From CAZRAL01 sp964598005 (GTDB lineage: Bacteria; Pseudomonadota; Gammaproteobacteria; Burkholderiales; Usitatibacteraceae): a DNA stretch of 49,093 bases. Position numbers and translations under genes: made by a program. Where the stretch lies: the NCBI GenBank assembly GCA_964598005.1, contig CAZRAL010000015.1, positions 1 through 49,093 of the forward strand, given 5' to 3'. Each line of letters opens with the position of its first letter. Positions within the stretch are counted from its first letter, which is position 1. Below, one piece after another: positions 14,975 through 22,769 of the stretch. The notes beneath the pieces are model-generated. The model had not been told where the DNA came from. It saw nothing but the letters and a program-made list of their open reading frames with translations, and searched no databases.

Positions 14975-16000
14975 ATGAATTGTGGTCATTCTGCTGATTT
15001 TTTCCGGTTCTTTAATTTAAGCCTTGCCGGGTTGGGCCTGGGTGTGGCAACGGTGGTGCAAGCGGATATTCCGGCTGAAAATAGCACTGTCGATGCCATG
15101 GCATGGCTGCAGCGTATCGTGACTTCAGCGCGAACGCTGCCCTACACGGGCGTATTCGTGCATCACACCCCGGAGGTGATGAGCAGCGTGCGCATTACCC
15201 ATCTGGTTGATCGCGCCGGAGTAGAACATGAAAAAATCGAACCGCTCGATGGCCCGCCGCAGGAAATCATTCGCCGAAACGAAGAAATGTTTTGTTACCG
15301 GCCGGATTCCAGAACCATTCGTATCGACCGACGCGCCAGCGGGCGGTTTTTTCCGTCCCTGATATCTGGCAACCCGCAAACGCTGGCTGAAAATTACCAG
15401 ATCAAGCTGGGAAGAAGAGAACGTATTGGCGGTCACGAGTGCCAATGGATCATCCTTGAGCCGCGCGATACCTTGCGCTATTTGCATAAACTGTGTGCGG
15501 AGCTGCAATCGGGCTTGTTGTTGCGCGCGTCGATGTTCAACGAGCGTAAACAATTGATTGAGCAATTTACCTTTACCCAGCTTGCATTGGGACAGGATGT
15601 GGCCAGGCAGGCCATGAAATCACGATACAACACTGATAATTTTTCAGGGTGGCGCAAGGATTATGCCGTTATGCCGCAACCTGATCCGGCCGACCTGATC
15701 AAATGGCAAATCAGTAATCTTCCAGCAGGTTTCCGCAAGGTAATGGAAATGACGCGCCAGCTTGCGGGGCGGCCGCAGCCGGTTTCCCAGATCGTCTTTT
15801 CCGATGGTCTTGCCCATGTCTCGGTATTTGTGGAGCAGACGAGGGGCGCACTGTCGGTATCTCCGCAAAGCAAGGGCGAAGGGCCGACCAGCTTTGCCTT
15901 GCGCGGCGTGGCCGATTATCAGGTTACGGTCATGGGGGAGGTTCCCATCATGGCGGTACAGCATATTGCTGACGGTGTAACCCGGCGCCTGCCGCATTAG
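14975..16000 (+). CDS. rseB: Sigma-E regulatory protein RseB/MucB
   Basis: A 341-residue periplasmic protein that, in this family, binds RseA and shields it from DegS until lipoprotein or lipopolysaccharide signals displace it. A signal peptide ends near residue 30 (ATVVQA). The MucB/RseB N-terminal domain has TLPYTGVFVHHTPEVMSS and EKIEPLDGPPQEIIRRNEE; the C-terminal domain has FRKVMEMTRQ to QIVFSDGLAHVSVFVE. It follows rseA by 24 bases. A MITE sits between this gene and degP and may separate the protease from the operon promoter. Confidence 0.93.
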   Translation: MNCGHSADFFRFFNLSLAGLGLGVATVVQADIPAENSTVDAMAWLQRIVTSARTLPYTGVFVHHTPEVMSSVRITHLVDRAGVEHEKIEPLDGPPQEIIRRNEEMFCYRPDSRTIRIDRRASGRFFPSLISGNPQTLAENYQIKLGRRERIGGHECQWIILEPRDTLRYLHKLCAELQSGLLLRASMFNERKQLIEQFTFTQLALGQDVARQAMKSRYNTDNFSGWRKDYAVMPQPDPADLIKWQISNLPAGFRKVMEMTRQLAGRPQPVSQIVFSDGLAHVSVFVEQTRGALSVSPQSKGEGPTSFALRGVADYQVTVMGEVPIMAVQHIADGVTRRLPH

Positions 16001-16038
16001 ACTTTCTTTATAGCCCGGCTTCGGGCGTGGTAATTTAG

Positions 16039-16325
16039 GGAACCTCTGAATAAGTCCTCCATGAGCCGCGTTTTGACAAGAATAGTCCAGATTCAAGGCA
16101 TGCGACGAAGGTCATATCGAGTGATATGAAGCCAAGGAGCATAACGATGAAGATGGACTATTCTTGTCAAAACCCGCATGGGCGCTGGCGCAGTTGTCAA
16201 ATGCGCGGGCGGTTTGCTGTGTTGCGGTGCTTGCGAAGGGAATCGACCATTCGCTGCGCACCGCGCCTTGCATCCCATCCCGGAAAACCGTGCGCGCGGC
16301 CATGTGGGACTTATTCAGAGGTTCC
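16039..16325. mobile_element. 287-bp IS5-type MITE (copy 2) between rseB and degP
   Basis: The 19-bp terminal inverted repeats GGAACCTCTGAATAAGTCC lie at 16039-16057 and, inverted, at 16307-16325. They are flanked by a TTAG duplication (16035-16038 and 16326-16329), a YTAR site as used by the IS5 group. Inside is a perfect 20-bp inverted repeat (16070-16089 with 16154-16173) enclosing 64 bases. No transposase is encoded. The right half (16174-16306) is unrelated to the left half, so the element has lost its symmetry. With its flanks it accounts for the whole 356-base gap between rseB and degP. Confidence 0.85.
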
Positions 16326-16356
16326 TTAGTAACGTAATAAAAACAGTGGAGATACT

Positions 16357-17790
16357 ATGGCTAAACAACTTTTTTCTGCGTTGATATTTTCTTTTTTTAC
16401 AGCGTTGCTGGCGCCGGGTGTAAATGCCCAGCCCAGAGAATTACCAGACTTTGCGGATCTGGTGGAAAAACAGGGAGCTGCCGTGGTCAATGTGAGCACT
16501 CAGGCGCGCGCCCGCGCGATGAGAGGCAATCCGTTTGATGGGCTGTCGGAAGACGATCCATTCTATGAATTTTTCCGGCGTTTTATGCCGCCAGAACCTC
16601 AACGGCGTCCCGGCCCGCGTGGCGGGTTACCGCGCGGTGATGCACCGTTGCGGCCTTACGGGCAAGGCTCTGGCTTCATCATCTCCTCGGACGGTTATGT
16701 GCTGACCAATGCCCACGTGGTGGACAAGGCGGATGAGGTGACCATCACACTGAATGACAAACGCGAATTCAAGGCCAAAGTAGTGGGATCAGACTCGCGC
16801 TCGGATGTGGCCGTGCTCAAGGTCGACACCAGCGGATTGCCGAAAGTCAATATCGGCGACTCCAACAAATTGCGCGTGGGCGAATGGGTGGTGGCCATTG
16901 GTTCACCATTCGGTTTTCGCAATACCGTCACTGCAGGTATCGTCAGCTACAAGGGGCGCGACGAACTAGGGCAGGGCGGTGTGCCATTCATTCAGACCGA
17001 TGTGGCGGTCAATCCGGGTAATTCAGGCGGGCCATTATTTAACACCCGTGGCGAAGTGGTCGGAATCAATTCCCAGATTTTTTCAGGAACAGGCGGTTAT
17101 CAAGGCATTTCTTTTGCCATTCCCATTGATGAAGCGATGCGCATTTCAGACCAGTTGATTAAAACCGGCCGCGTCTCCAGAGGGCGACTGGGCATACTGA
17201 TCAGCAATGTAACCAAAGATGCGGCTGAGGCCATGGGCTTGTCCAAGGCGCAAGGCGCAGTCGTTCAAAGCGTGGAAAAAGATACACCTGCCGAAAAAGC
17301 GGGAATCAAGGAAGGCGACATTATTCTCAAAGTCGATGGCAAGGCTGTAGAAGGTAGCGCCGAGGTCACGCGCCTCATCGGGGCAACCAAACCGGGCAGC
17401 AAAGTCAACCTCTCCATATGGCGCAATGGTGCTGCGCGCGATATCACGGCAACCATCGGTGAAACCAAGGACGAATCAACCGTTAAAACGGCAGCGAACG
17501 AAAAAGAAGTCAAACCCGGGCGGCTGGGCATTGGCGCGACTGATTTGACTGCGGAGCAGAAAAAAGAACTTAAAGTTGAGCACGGTGTGTATGTGAGCTC
17601 GGTGCGCGGTGGCGCGGACATGATCCTGAATCCGGGGGATGTCATCCTGCGTGTGAACAACACCGATATTACATCGGCCAAACAATTCAATGAACTGGCC
17701 GCCAAGCTCGACCTCAAAAAGACCATTGCCTTGCTAGTGAAGAACGAACAAGGGACGCGATTCGTCACTTTTCGTTCAGACGGGGATTAA
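16357..17790 (+). CDS. degP: Periplasmic serine endoprotease DegP/MucD
   Basis: A 477-residue protein with a signal peptide cleaved near residue 24 (PGVNA). The trypsin-like catalytic triad is His-120 (TNAHVVD), Asp-150 (RSDVAVLK) and Ser-223 (GNSGGP). PDZ1 covers about 280-370 (GRLGILISNV, GIKEGDIILKVDG) and PDZ2 about 390-470 (GVYVSSVRGG, LNPGDVILRVNN). It degrades or refolds damaged envelope proteins. GGAG lies 7 bases before the ATG. Placement after rpoE-rseA-rseB matches the MucD position in other proteobacteria. The MITE upstream may have altered its transcription. A strong terminator follows. Confidence 0.95.
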   Translation: MAKQLFSALIFSFFTALLAPGVNAQPRELPDFADLVEKQGAAVVNVSTQARARAMRGNPFDGLSEDDPFYEFFRRFMPPEPQRRPGPRGGLPRGDAPLRPYGQGSGFIISSDGYVLTNAHVVDKADEVTITLNDKREFKAKVVGSDSRSDVAVLKVDTSGLPKVNIGDSNKLRVGEWVVAIGSPFGFRNTVTAGIVSYKGRDELGQGGVPFIQTDVAVNPGNSGGPLFNTRGEVVGINSQIFSGTGGYQGISFAIPIDEAMRISDQLIKTGRVSRGRLGILISNVTKDAAEAMGLSKAQGAVVQSVEKDTPAEKAGIKEGDIILKVDGKAVEGSAEVTRLIGATKPGSKVNLSIWRNGAARDITATIGETKDESTVKTAANEKEVKPGRLGIGATDLTAEQKKELKVEHGVYVSSVRGGADMILNPGDVILRVNNTDITSAKQFNELAAKLDLKKTIALLVKNEQGTRFVTFRSDGD

Positions 17791-17823
17791 AGTACATTTT
17801 TAATGTAAATTGGCAGCTTAGCT

Positions 17824-17859
17824 AAAAATAGCCCTGAATTTTCAGGGCTATTTTTATTT
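17824..17859 (+). terminator. Rho-independent terminator after degP
   Basis: A perfect inverted repeat, AAAAATAGCCCTGAA with TTCAGGGCTATTTTT separated by TT, ends in a T-rich tract. It lies 33 bases after the degP stop. Confidence 0.92.
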
Positions 17860-17947
17860 CTACTTACGTATTTCAGCTAAAATTATTAACAATAGATAAT
17901 AAAATTTGATTAAAATACATCCGCACATTTTTTAGGGGAGAAATCGA

Positions 17948-18634
17948 ATGCGTATCGGTATACTTGAAGACGATGAAATTTTGTCCGAGTTATACAGCCA
18001 GTGGTTTGCCAAAGCAAACCATCAGTGCGCTCCCTACAAGACCGTCGCAGCTTATATAGAAGCGCTTCTCAGTGAAAATTTCGATCTCCTGCTGATTGAT
18101 ATGATGCTGCCAGATGGTACAGGCGATGATGTGCTCAAGTGGGTGCGGAAAAATTTAGGGTGGGAGCTACCAGTGGTTTTTGTGACGGCGATTGACGAGG
18201 AGGAGGAAATTGTTAATACACTGCGTTTAGGTGCCAATGATTATGTGGTAAAGCCGCCTAAATATGCTGAGTTGATCGCACGCGTTGAAGGATTGGTGCG
18301 TGCCAAGAATGGGGCATACCAGCCCGTGATGAAGTTTGGCGCGTATGAAATCTACCTCGACCAGCAAGAAATCCATTTTTTGGGAGAGAGGGTTGACCTG
18401 ACTCAAAAAGAGTACGAGCTGACCAGTTATCTCTTTCAAAATCCAAGCCGGTTGCTGTCGCGACTTCATCTATTGGAAACAGTTTGGGGAGTGTATACGG
18501 AAGTCGATAGTAGCGTTGTCGATAACCACATCCGTTCTATTCGCAAAAAACTAGGCCTTTATCCCCAGAATGGCTGGGATATTAATTCAATCTATGGTTA
18601 TGGGTACCGGATTGAAAAAGTTAATACGGCCTAA
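17948..18634 (+). CDS. OmpR/PhoB-type response regulator (orphan)
   Basis: A 228-residue two-domain regulator. The receiver has the acidic pocket (LEDDE), the phospho-acceptor Asp-51 (LLIDMMLPDG), Thr-80 and Lys-102 (VVKPPK). The winged-helix output domain has LTQKEYELTSYLFQNPSRLLSR and VVDNHIRSIRKKLGL to YGYGYRIEK. AGGGG lies 9 bases before the ATG. No histidine kinase gene is adjacent: upstream is the degP terminator, downstream is an acyltransferase on the other strand. Its signal and targets are therefore unknown. The upstream 90 bases are very A+T-rich and could hold the promoter. Confidence 0.93.
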   Translation: MRIGILEDDEILSELYSQWFAKANHQCAPYKTVAAYIEALLSENFDLLLIDMMLPDGTGDDVLKWVRKNLGWELPVVFVTAIDEEEEIVNTLRLGANDYVVKPPKYAELIARVEGLVRAKNGAYQPVMKFGAYEIYLDQQEIHFLGERVDLTQKEYELTSYLFQNPSRLLSRLHLLETVWGVYTEVDSSVVDNHIRSIRKKLGLYPQNGWDINSIYGYGYRIEKVNTA

Positions 18635-18666
18635 AAATTAGGCAGGTTATTGAGAAAAATAGAAAA

Positions 18667-19257
18667 TTATTGGTTTTGCCATTGTTTAGGATATCTACCC
18701 TTGACCGGACGGAAGTAATCCATAATTTCTTTTAGATCCGCTGCTGGATCGTCGCCTGGCAATATAACCTTGCCAAAATTAATCACACGGCGCGAATAGT
18801 CAAAAGAAGCCAGTAAAATAGGCACCTTGGCGCCCGCCGCAATGTGGATAAACCCGGATTTGAATTTTGCGCCATAAGCTCTTGTGCCTTCCGGAGTAAT
18901 CACCAGAATTAAATTTTTTTTGCCCTCGAATGCGTGGATCAATTCCCCCACAACGCCATGCGGGGCACGACGATCAACCGCAATCCCACCCAGGCTGCGT
19001 AGCCAGATCGCGAATGGCCAGAAAAAAATGGTGTGTTTGGCCATAAAGGAAATTCGAATATCGAGCGCCCACAGCGCGGCCACTCCGATAAAAAAGTCCC
19101 AGTTACTGCTGTGCGGCGCCACGGCAATCACCAGCCTCGAAACATCGGGGAAAGCACCCTCAAAACGCCAGCCGCTCATGCGCATCAGACAGCGGCCAAG
19201 CAGGGGAGTAATCCAACCGTTACGACGCGGGCATTGCGGTGGAAGAGTGAAACCCAT
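18667..19257 (-). CDS. 1-acyl-glycerol-3-phosphate acyltransferase-like protein
   Basis: About 196 residues from the ATG at 19257; a longer form would overlap the upstream gene. PlsC-like motifs are present: APHSSNWDFFIG (the HxxxxD-type motif, here H-S-S-N-W-D) near residue 49, GGIAVDRRAPHG near 90 and VITPEGTRAYGAKFKSGF near 120. These enzymes transfer acyl groups to lysophosphatidate or related lipids at the membrane; this compact subgroup has an uncertain substrate. It follows the 84-residue gene at a 28-base gap and may share its transcript. Confidence 0.88.
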   Translation of the reverse strand: MGFTLPPQCPRRNGWITPLLGRCLMRMSGWRFEGAFPDVSRLVIAVAPHSSNWDFFIGVAALWALDIRISFMAKHTIFFWPFAIWLRSLGGIAVDRRAPHGVVGELIHAFEGKKNLILVITPEGTRAYGAKFKSGFIHIAAGAKVPILLASFDYSRRVINFGKVILPGDDPAADLKEIMDYFRPVKGRYPKQWQNQ

Positions 19258-19285
19258 GTGCCAAGGGTAGATTATTTCAGCCCGA

Positions 19286-19540
19286 TCACCCTTGCGCGCC
19301 AGATGACGCACTAACGGCAAGCAATGCTTCACGCAACGTTTCTTCTGGGAGCGCATTCACGCAGCTTGAAATGGCTTCAGCCAGCGGAATTTCGGAAATG
19401 GGTAACTTGGCAATATTCACTTTTTCGACAAACTTAGCGGCGGCGCCCGCCACCCGTAACAGGCCCTCGCGGTCAGCCATAAGCAAATCGATTTCGGCGC
19501 GCAACATTTCAACGGAATGATCATCTTTTGTAGTAGTCAT
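19286..19540 (-). CDS. Small conserved-looking protein of unknown function
   Basis: 84 residues from the ATG at 19540 (GGTG upstream); a TTG at 19555 would add five residues. It is predicted to be helical, with the acidic N-terminus VEMLRAEIDLLMADREGLL followed by AAAKFVEKV, LPISEIPLAEAIS and LPEETLREALLAV. There is no signal peptide or membrane segment, and I know no matching domain. It has codon use like its neighbours and lies in the same direction as the acyltransferase, so it is probably real. No function is assigned. Confidence 0.65.
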   Translation of the reverse strand: MTTTKDDHSVEMLRAEIDLLMADREGLLRVAGAAAKFVEKVNIAKLPISEIPLAEAISSCVNALPEETLREALLAVSASSGAQG

Positions 19541-19664
19541 ATTTTCACCAAGCAAGATAAACTATTCTAATGGGTAAATACCGGAATTGCGTCACATAAA
19601 ATTTTTGCTGATTGATAGATCAAGGCGAATAACGTTATAAAACCTTGATCCGCGATCCCCAAAT

Positions 19665-19775
19665 GATAAAGCCCCTGACTTGCGCCAGAGGCTTCGAAGG
19701 TTGCCCCGTTGGGGCATTGCCAGCGAAATTTTCCTTATTATGGAAAGCAACGCAGGCATCGGTCAGCTACACTAT
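19665..19775 (-). ncRNA. Putative tracrRNA of a type II-C CRISPR-Cas system
   Basis: On the minus strand, divergent from the cas9-like gene. Reading 5' to 3', a ~35-base stretch that could be the anti-repeat ends in CATAATAAGG, resembling the anti-repeat/nexus boundary of type II-C tracrRNAs (AATAAGG in Neisseria). It is followed by the hairpin TGCCCC-AAC-GGGGCA (19702-19716) and the terminal hairpin AAGCCTCTG/CAGGGGCTT (19669-19694). A good sigma-70 promoter is placed to start transcription near 19775. No repeat array is present to confirm the anti-repeat by pairing, so the call rests on position, promoter and structure. Confidence 0.62.
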
Positions 19776-19781
19776 GCGGCA

Positions 19782-19810
19782 AGAATACCTGCATACCAAT
19801 AACTTGGCAA
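19782..19810 (-). promoter_or_regulatory. Sigma-70-type promoter for the tracrRNA-like gene
   Basis: On the minus strand, TTGCCA (19805-19810), a 17-base spacer and TATTCT (19782-19787): 5/6 and 4/6 matches to consensus at ideal spacing. The predicted start is near 19775. The -35 box abuts the cas9 ribosome-binding site, so the two divergent units are packed tightly. Confidence 0.6.
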
Positions 19811-19820
19811 GGGGAGAAAA

Positions 19821-21449
19821 ATGAATACACACACGCATACCTATACGCTAGGGCTGGACCTGGGGACAAATTCAATCGGCTGGGCGCTGATCGATTATAA
19901 AAAGGGTTCGCCTGTCGAGTTAATCGACTGTGGCGTTCGTATCTTTCAGGAAGCGGTCGAAGCCAAAACAAGGACGCCAAAAAACCATGCGCGCCGTGCC
20001 GCGCGCAGCCTGCGCAAAATAGTCAACCGTCGGCGCATGCGTCGCCAGTTGCTGACTCGCATCCTGGTTGAACACGGTTTTTTGCCTGAATCGTTTCTGC
20101 AAGGGGAAGAAGAGGCCGCATTCAATCGGTTGGGTGACCCCTACCAGCTGCGCAAACGCGGGCTGGATGAACCGCTTGGCTTGACCGAATTCGCGCGAAT
20201 ATTAATGCACTTCGCCAAACGGCGCGGCTTTCAGAGCAATCGCAAGACCAAAAGCGACGAAGAAGGCAAGGTTAAAACCGCCATCGCGCAGCTGCAAACG
20301 GAGATAGAGTCTGCAGAATGCCGCACGCTTGGCGAGTTTTTGGCCACGCAGGAGAAAAAGCGCGAGCGCTATACGAACCGCGAAATGTATCAACGCGAAT
20401 TTGAAATGTTGTGGGATGCACAACAGCCGCACCATGCGAAAAAATTTACCCCCGAACTCAAAGCGAAAATCCACAATGCGATTTTTTTCCAGCGCCCGTT
20501 GAAAGTACAAAAACATCTGGTCGGTAAATGTTCCTTCGAGCCTGCACGCAAGCGCGCCCCTAAAGCGTTGCTCGAAGCGCAGCGCGCCCGCATCTGGCAG
20601 GATTTGAACCATCTCGAAATCAAGAATCCGATCAGCCGCGCCTATCGCAAACTGGAGGGGGCCGAAAAAGAAAAACTGTACGCCATCCTGGAAAAACAGA
20701 AAACGCTTTCCTGGGGCAAGGCGCGGAAAACGCTGGGCTTGCACGAAGGGGAACTCTTCAATCTGGAGGAAGGCAAAAAAAGCCAATTGATTGGTAACCG
20801 CACCGCGGCGACGCTGCGTGATGTGTTGAGGGACGCGTGGGACGCACTGCCGCTGGAACGCCAGCAGGCGCTGCTGACGGATATGCTGACTATCGACAGT
20901 AAAGCTGGCTTTTTGCGTCGCATGCGTGAGCACTGGGGCTTCGATGAGTCAATCGCCCAGAATTTAGTTGAGACTGAATTGGAACCTGGCTATGCGCGAT
21001 TATCGGCCAAGGCGCTGGGGAAAATCCTGCCGCATTTGCAGGCTGGATTACGCTATGACCAGGCGTGTCAGGCCGCGGCTGTGGAAGCGTTGAATGGAGC
21101 GCAAGATTTCATCGCAAAAAACAATGCTGCCTTCAAGCAACGCCGCGATCTGGTGGTGAAAATGCTCAATGAGACACCAGGTTTGCATTGCCACCAGCCC
21201 GAAGGCGCTTTTTATGTCTATCCGGGTTGTCAGGGGCTCATCGGTGCAAAAACACCGACAGGCGCCGTGTTGAAGAACGACGAAGATATAGCGGGTTACT
21301 TGCTTGAAGCACAGGGCGTGGCGGTGGTTCATGGGGCGGCCTTTGGATTATCGCCGCATTTTCGTATTTCCTATGCCACCAACATCGGCGTGCTGGAAGA
21401 TGCCTGCCGGCGTATTCAAAATGCGTGTGGAGAGTTAACCCTGCTTTAA
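19821..21449 (+). CDS. cas9: Chimeric gene: N-terminal type II-C Cas9 fused to C-terminal aspartate aminotransferase
   Basis: 542 residues. Residues 1-~417 are Cas9: RuvC-I GLDLGTNSIGWAL (Asp-13), the Arg-rich bridge helix at ~55-80 (NHARRAARSLRKIVNRRR), AKRRGFQSNRKTK, and REC-lobe motifs FFQRPLKVQKHLVGKCSFE and LRYDQACQAA. From ~418 the chain is the C-terminal domain of a class I aminotransferase: VEALNGAQDFIAKNNAAF, PEGAFYVYPG and Arg-515 in FRISYAT, which binds the substrate carboxylate. Missing are HNH, RuvC-II, RuvC-III and the PAM-interacting domain on one side, and the PLP lysine domain on the other. Neither enzyme can be active. GGGGAG precedes the ATG, so it may be translated. It is best read as a deletion remnant; an assembly chimera is possible. 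Confidence 0.93.
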   Translation: MNTHTHTYTLGLDLGTNSIGWALIDYKKGSPVELIDCGVRIFQEAVEAKTRTPKNHARRAARSLRKIVNRRRMRRQLLTRILVEHGFLPESFLQGEEEAAFNRLGDPYQLRKRGLDEPLGLTEFARILMHFAKRRGFQSNRKTKSDEEGKVKTAIAQLQTEIESAECRTLGEFLATQEKKRERYTNREMYQREFEMLWDAQQPHHAKKFTPELKAKIHNAIFFQRPLKVQKHLVGKCSFEPARKRAPKALLEAQRARIWQDLNHLEIKNPISRAYRKLEGAEKEKLYAILEKQKTLSWGKARKTLGLHEGELFNLEEGKKSQLIGNRTAATLRDVLRDAWDALPLERQQALLTDMLTIDSKAGFLRRMREHWGFDESIAQNLVETELEPGYARLSAKALGKILPHLQAGLRYDQACQAAAVEALNGAQDFIAKNNAAFKQRRDLVVKMLNETPGLHCHQPEGAFYVYPGCQGLIGAKTPTGAVLKNDEDIAGYLLEAQGVAVVHGAAFGLSPHFRISYATNIGVLEDACRRIQNACGELTLL

Positions 21450-21522
21450 AAGGCTTGATTAGCGGCTCCTGCAACATTCGATGCCCTCCGCTTTACCGCT
21501 TCTAATAAGTACATTGCTGTGT

Positions 21523-22251
21523 TCATGTACTCTTGACTAACTGTTCGCGCAAACGCACGGTAAGGGCCCCCATGTGCTCCGGACGATCCGACACCAGTCC
21601 GACGCTGGTCTGGTCGATGAGCACAATCTGCGCTGCAAACCCTTCACGCACCGATGAGCCTGACTCGGCACGAGTGCCGAGAGGTGGCAAAATAAGCGTG
21701 ATCTTTCCAAAATCCGGCGTTTCGATCACGGCGTGAATTCCACGCCCCCCAGGTAGCGCGCAACGGTCGAAATAACGCACGGCACCCATCTTCGGATTGA
21801 GCGTTAGTCCATAATCCTTGAGAGCAATATTCAACGCGTGCAACGATTGCGGTACGCCATTTGCGAGCGCACCAGATTCGCCGATGACGTGGGCCAGAAC
21901 CACCTCACTCCATTGCACCGGGCGCTCAGACGAGGGCAACGACCACCACAGTCCGAATGAAAGGGCCACGCTTGCTACGACAGCATAGGCGGTGCGGCGC
22001 GGTTGTAACCAGTCGCCAATCCAACGAAACCAGTCCGGGCTGCGGGACCGCAATTTGGCGCGAAGAAGGATGCGCTCGGACAGTTGTTCCGGTGCCGGTA
22101 TGGCTATTGCGGTATGCAAAAGCGTTTCATTTTGCGCAAGGCGAAGCGCAAACTGGCGGCATGCCCCGCATTCTTCGAGGTGGCTCGATAGCGCGCTCGA
22201 GGCAGCATTTGGCTCTGCCAGCAAGCTGCGTCGGGTATGCAGGCAATTCAT
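21523..22251 (-). CDS. Zinc-finger anti-sigma factor of the bufferin operon
   Basis: About 242 residues. The N-terminal ZAS-like motif has Cys-3 with HLEECGACRQFA near residue 25, a Zn-binding HxxxCxxC. One membrane segment follows at about 88-106 (YAVVASVALSFGLWWSL) and then a ~130-residue periplasmic domain with RYFDRCALPGGRGIHAVIE. Its start overlaps the sigma-factor stop by one base (TGATG), the usual arrangement for a cognate sigma/anti-sigma pair. It probably senses periplasmic metal or thiol state and controls the operon; that is inferred from context. Confidence 0.85.
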   Translation of the reverse strand: MNCLHTRRSLLAEPNAASSALSSHLEECGACRQFALRLAQNETLLHTAIAIPAPEQLSERILLRAKLRSRSPDWFRWIGDWLQPRRTAYAVVASVALSFGLWWSLPSSERPVQWSEVVLAHVIGESGALANGVPQSLHALNIALKDYGLTLNPKMGAVRYFDRCALPGGRGIHAVIETPDFGKITLILPPLGTRAESGSSVREGFAAQIVLIDQTSVGLVSDRPEHMGALTVRLREQLVKST

Positions 22252-22769
22252 CACAATTTTCCTCCTTTTGCCGGATTGCGAACGACGGGGTCTTCATCGT
22301 CCAGTCGGGCGCGTAACCATTGGCGTGCGCGACTGAGGCGAGTGGTCATGGCGCCGGTCGTTGTTTTGTTCAACTCCGCCAGCTCTTCTGCGGAAAAGCC
22401 GCCCAGAACTTGCATCAGCAACGGTTCTCTTAGGCTGATTGGTGTATTGACCAGAGCTTGGCGCAGCGCGGCGGCTTCGTCCAAACCCAAGCCGCCAGCG
22501 ATTGGGGATTCAACCTCGTCGATGTCGCAGGTATCGAGATGTTTCCGTTCGAATCGGCGAAGAAATTCATGCCGCAGAATGGTAAATAACCATCGTTTCA
22601 ACGCTGCATCGTCGTTCAGGCTGGCCCAGTTGCGCCAGGCGCGTTCGAAGCATTCCTGTACCAGGTCTTCCGCCACATGGCGATCACGTGCGAGCCAGTA
22701 GCCGAAGCGATACAGATCCGCACTGTAGCTGCGCACCGCCAACTCAAACTCACGCTCCTTCACTTTCAT
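22251..22769 (-). CDS. ECF-family RNA polymerase sigma factor
   Basis: 172 residues from the ATG at 22769, which overlaps the DoxX stop by 4 bases. Region 2 has FGYWLARDRHVAEDLVQECFERAW and LKRWLFTILRHEFLRR; region 4 has LREPLLMQVLGGFSAEELAEL and TTRLSRARQWLR. The sigma-4 recognition helix has TTTGAMTTRLS in place of the common GTVKSRL-type sequence. It is paired with the anti-sigma gene just downstream. ECF factors in this position are known in bufferin/DUF2282 operons, so it most likely transcribes this operon. Confidence 0.92.
   Translation of the reverse strand: MKVKEREFELAVRSYSADLYRFGYWLARDRHVAEDLVQECFERAWRNWASLNDDAALKRWLFTILRHEFLRRFERKHLDTCDIDEVESPIAGGLGLDEAAALRQALVNTPISLREPLLMQVLGGFSAEELAELNKTTTGAMTTRLSRARQWLRARLDDEDPVVRNPAKGGKL

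Noticed and set aside
16126..16329. Small open frames within the MITE
   Set aside because: They span the element's inverted repeats and terminal repeat and show no protein-like pattern.
19618..19650. Perfect inverted repeat GATCAAGG / CCTTGATC
   Set aside because: An 8-bp stem with a 17-base A+T-rich loop lying past the tracrRNA terminal hairpin. It could be a back-up terminator, but there is no T run to support it.
20202..20933. 243-codon minus-strand open frame under the Cas9 region
   Set aside because: Antisense to clear Cas9 motifs, with no ribosome-binding site and no family similarity.
19541..21522. CRISPR array near the Cas9 fragment
   Set aside because: No regularly spaced ~36-base repeats are visible on either side; only the tracrRNA-like sequence is present.
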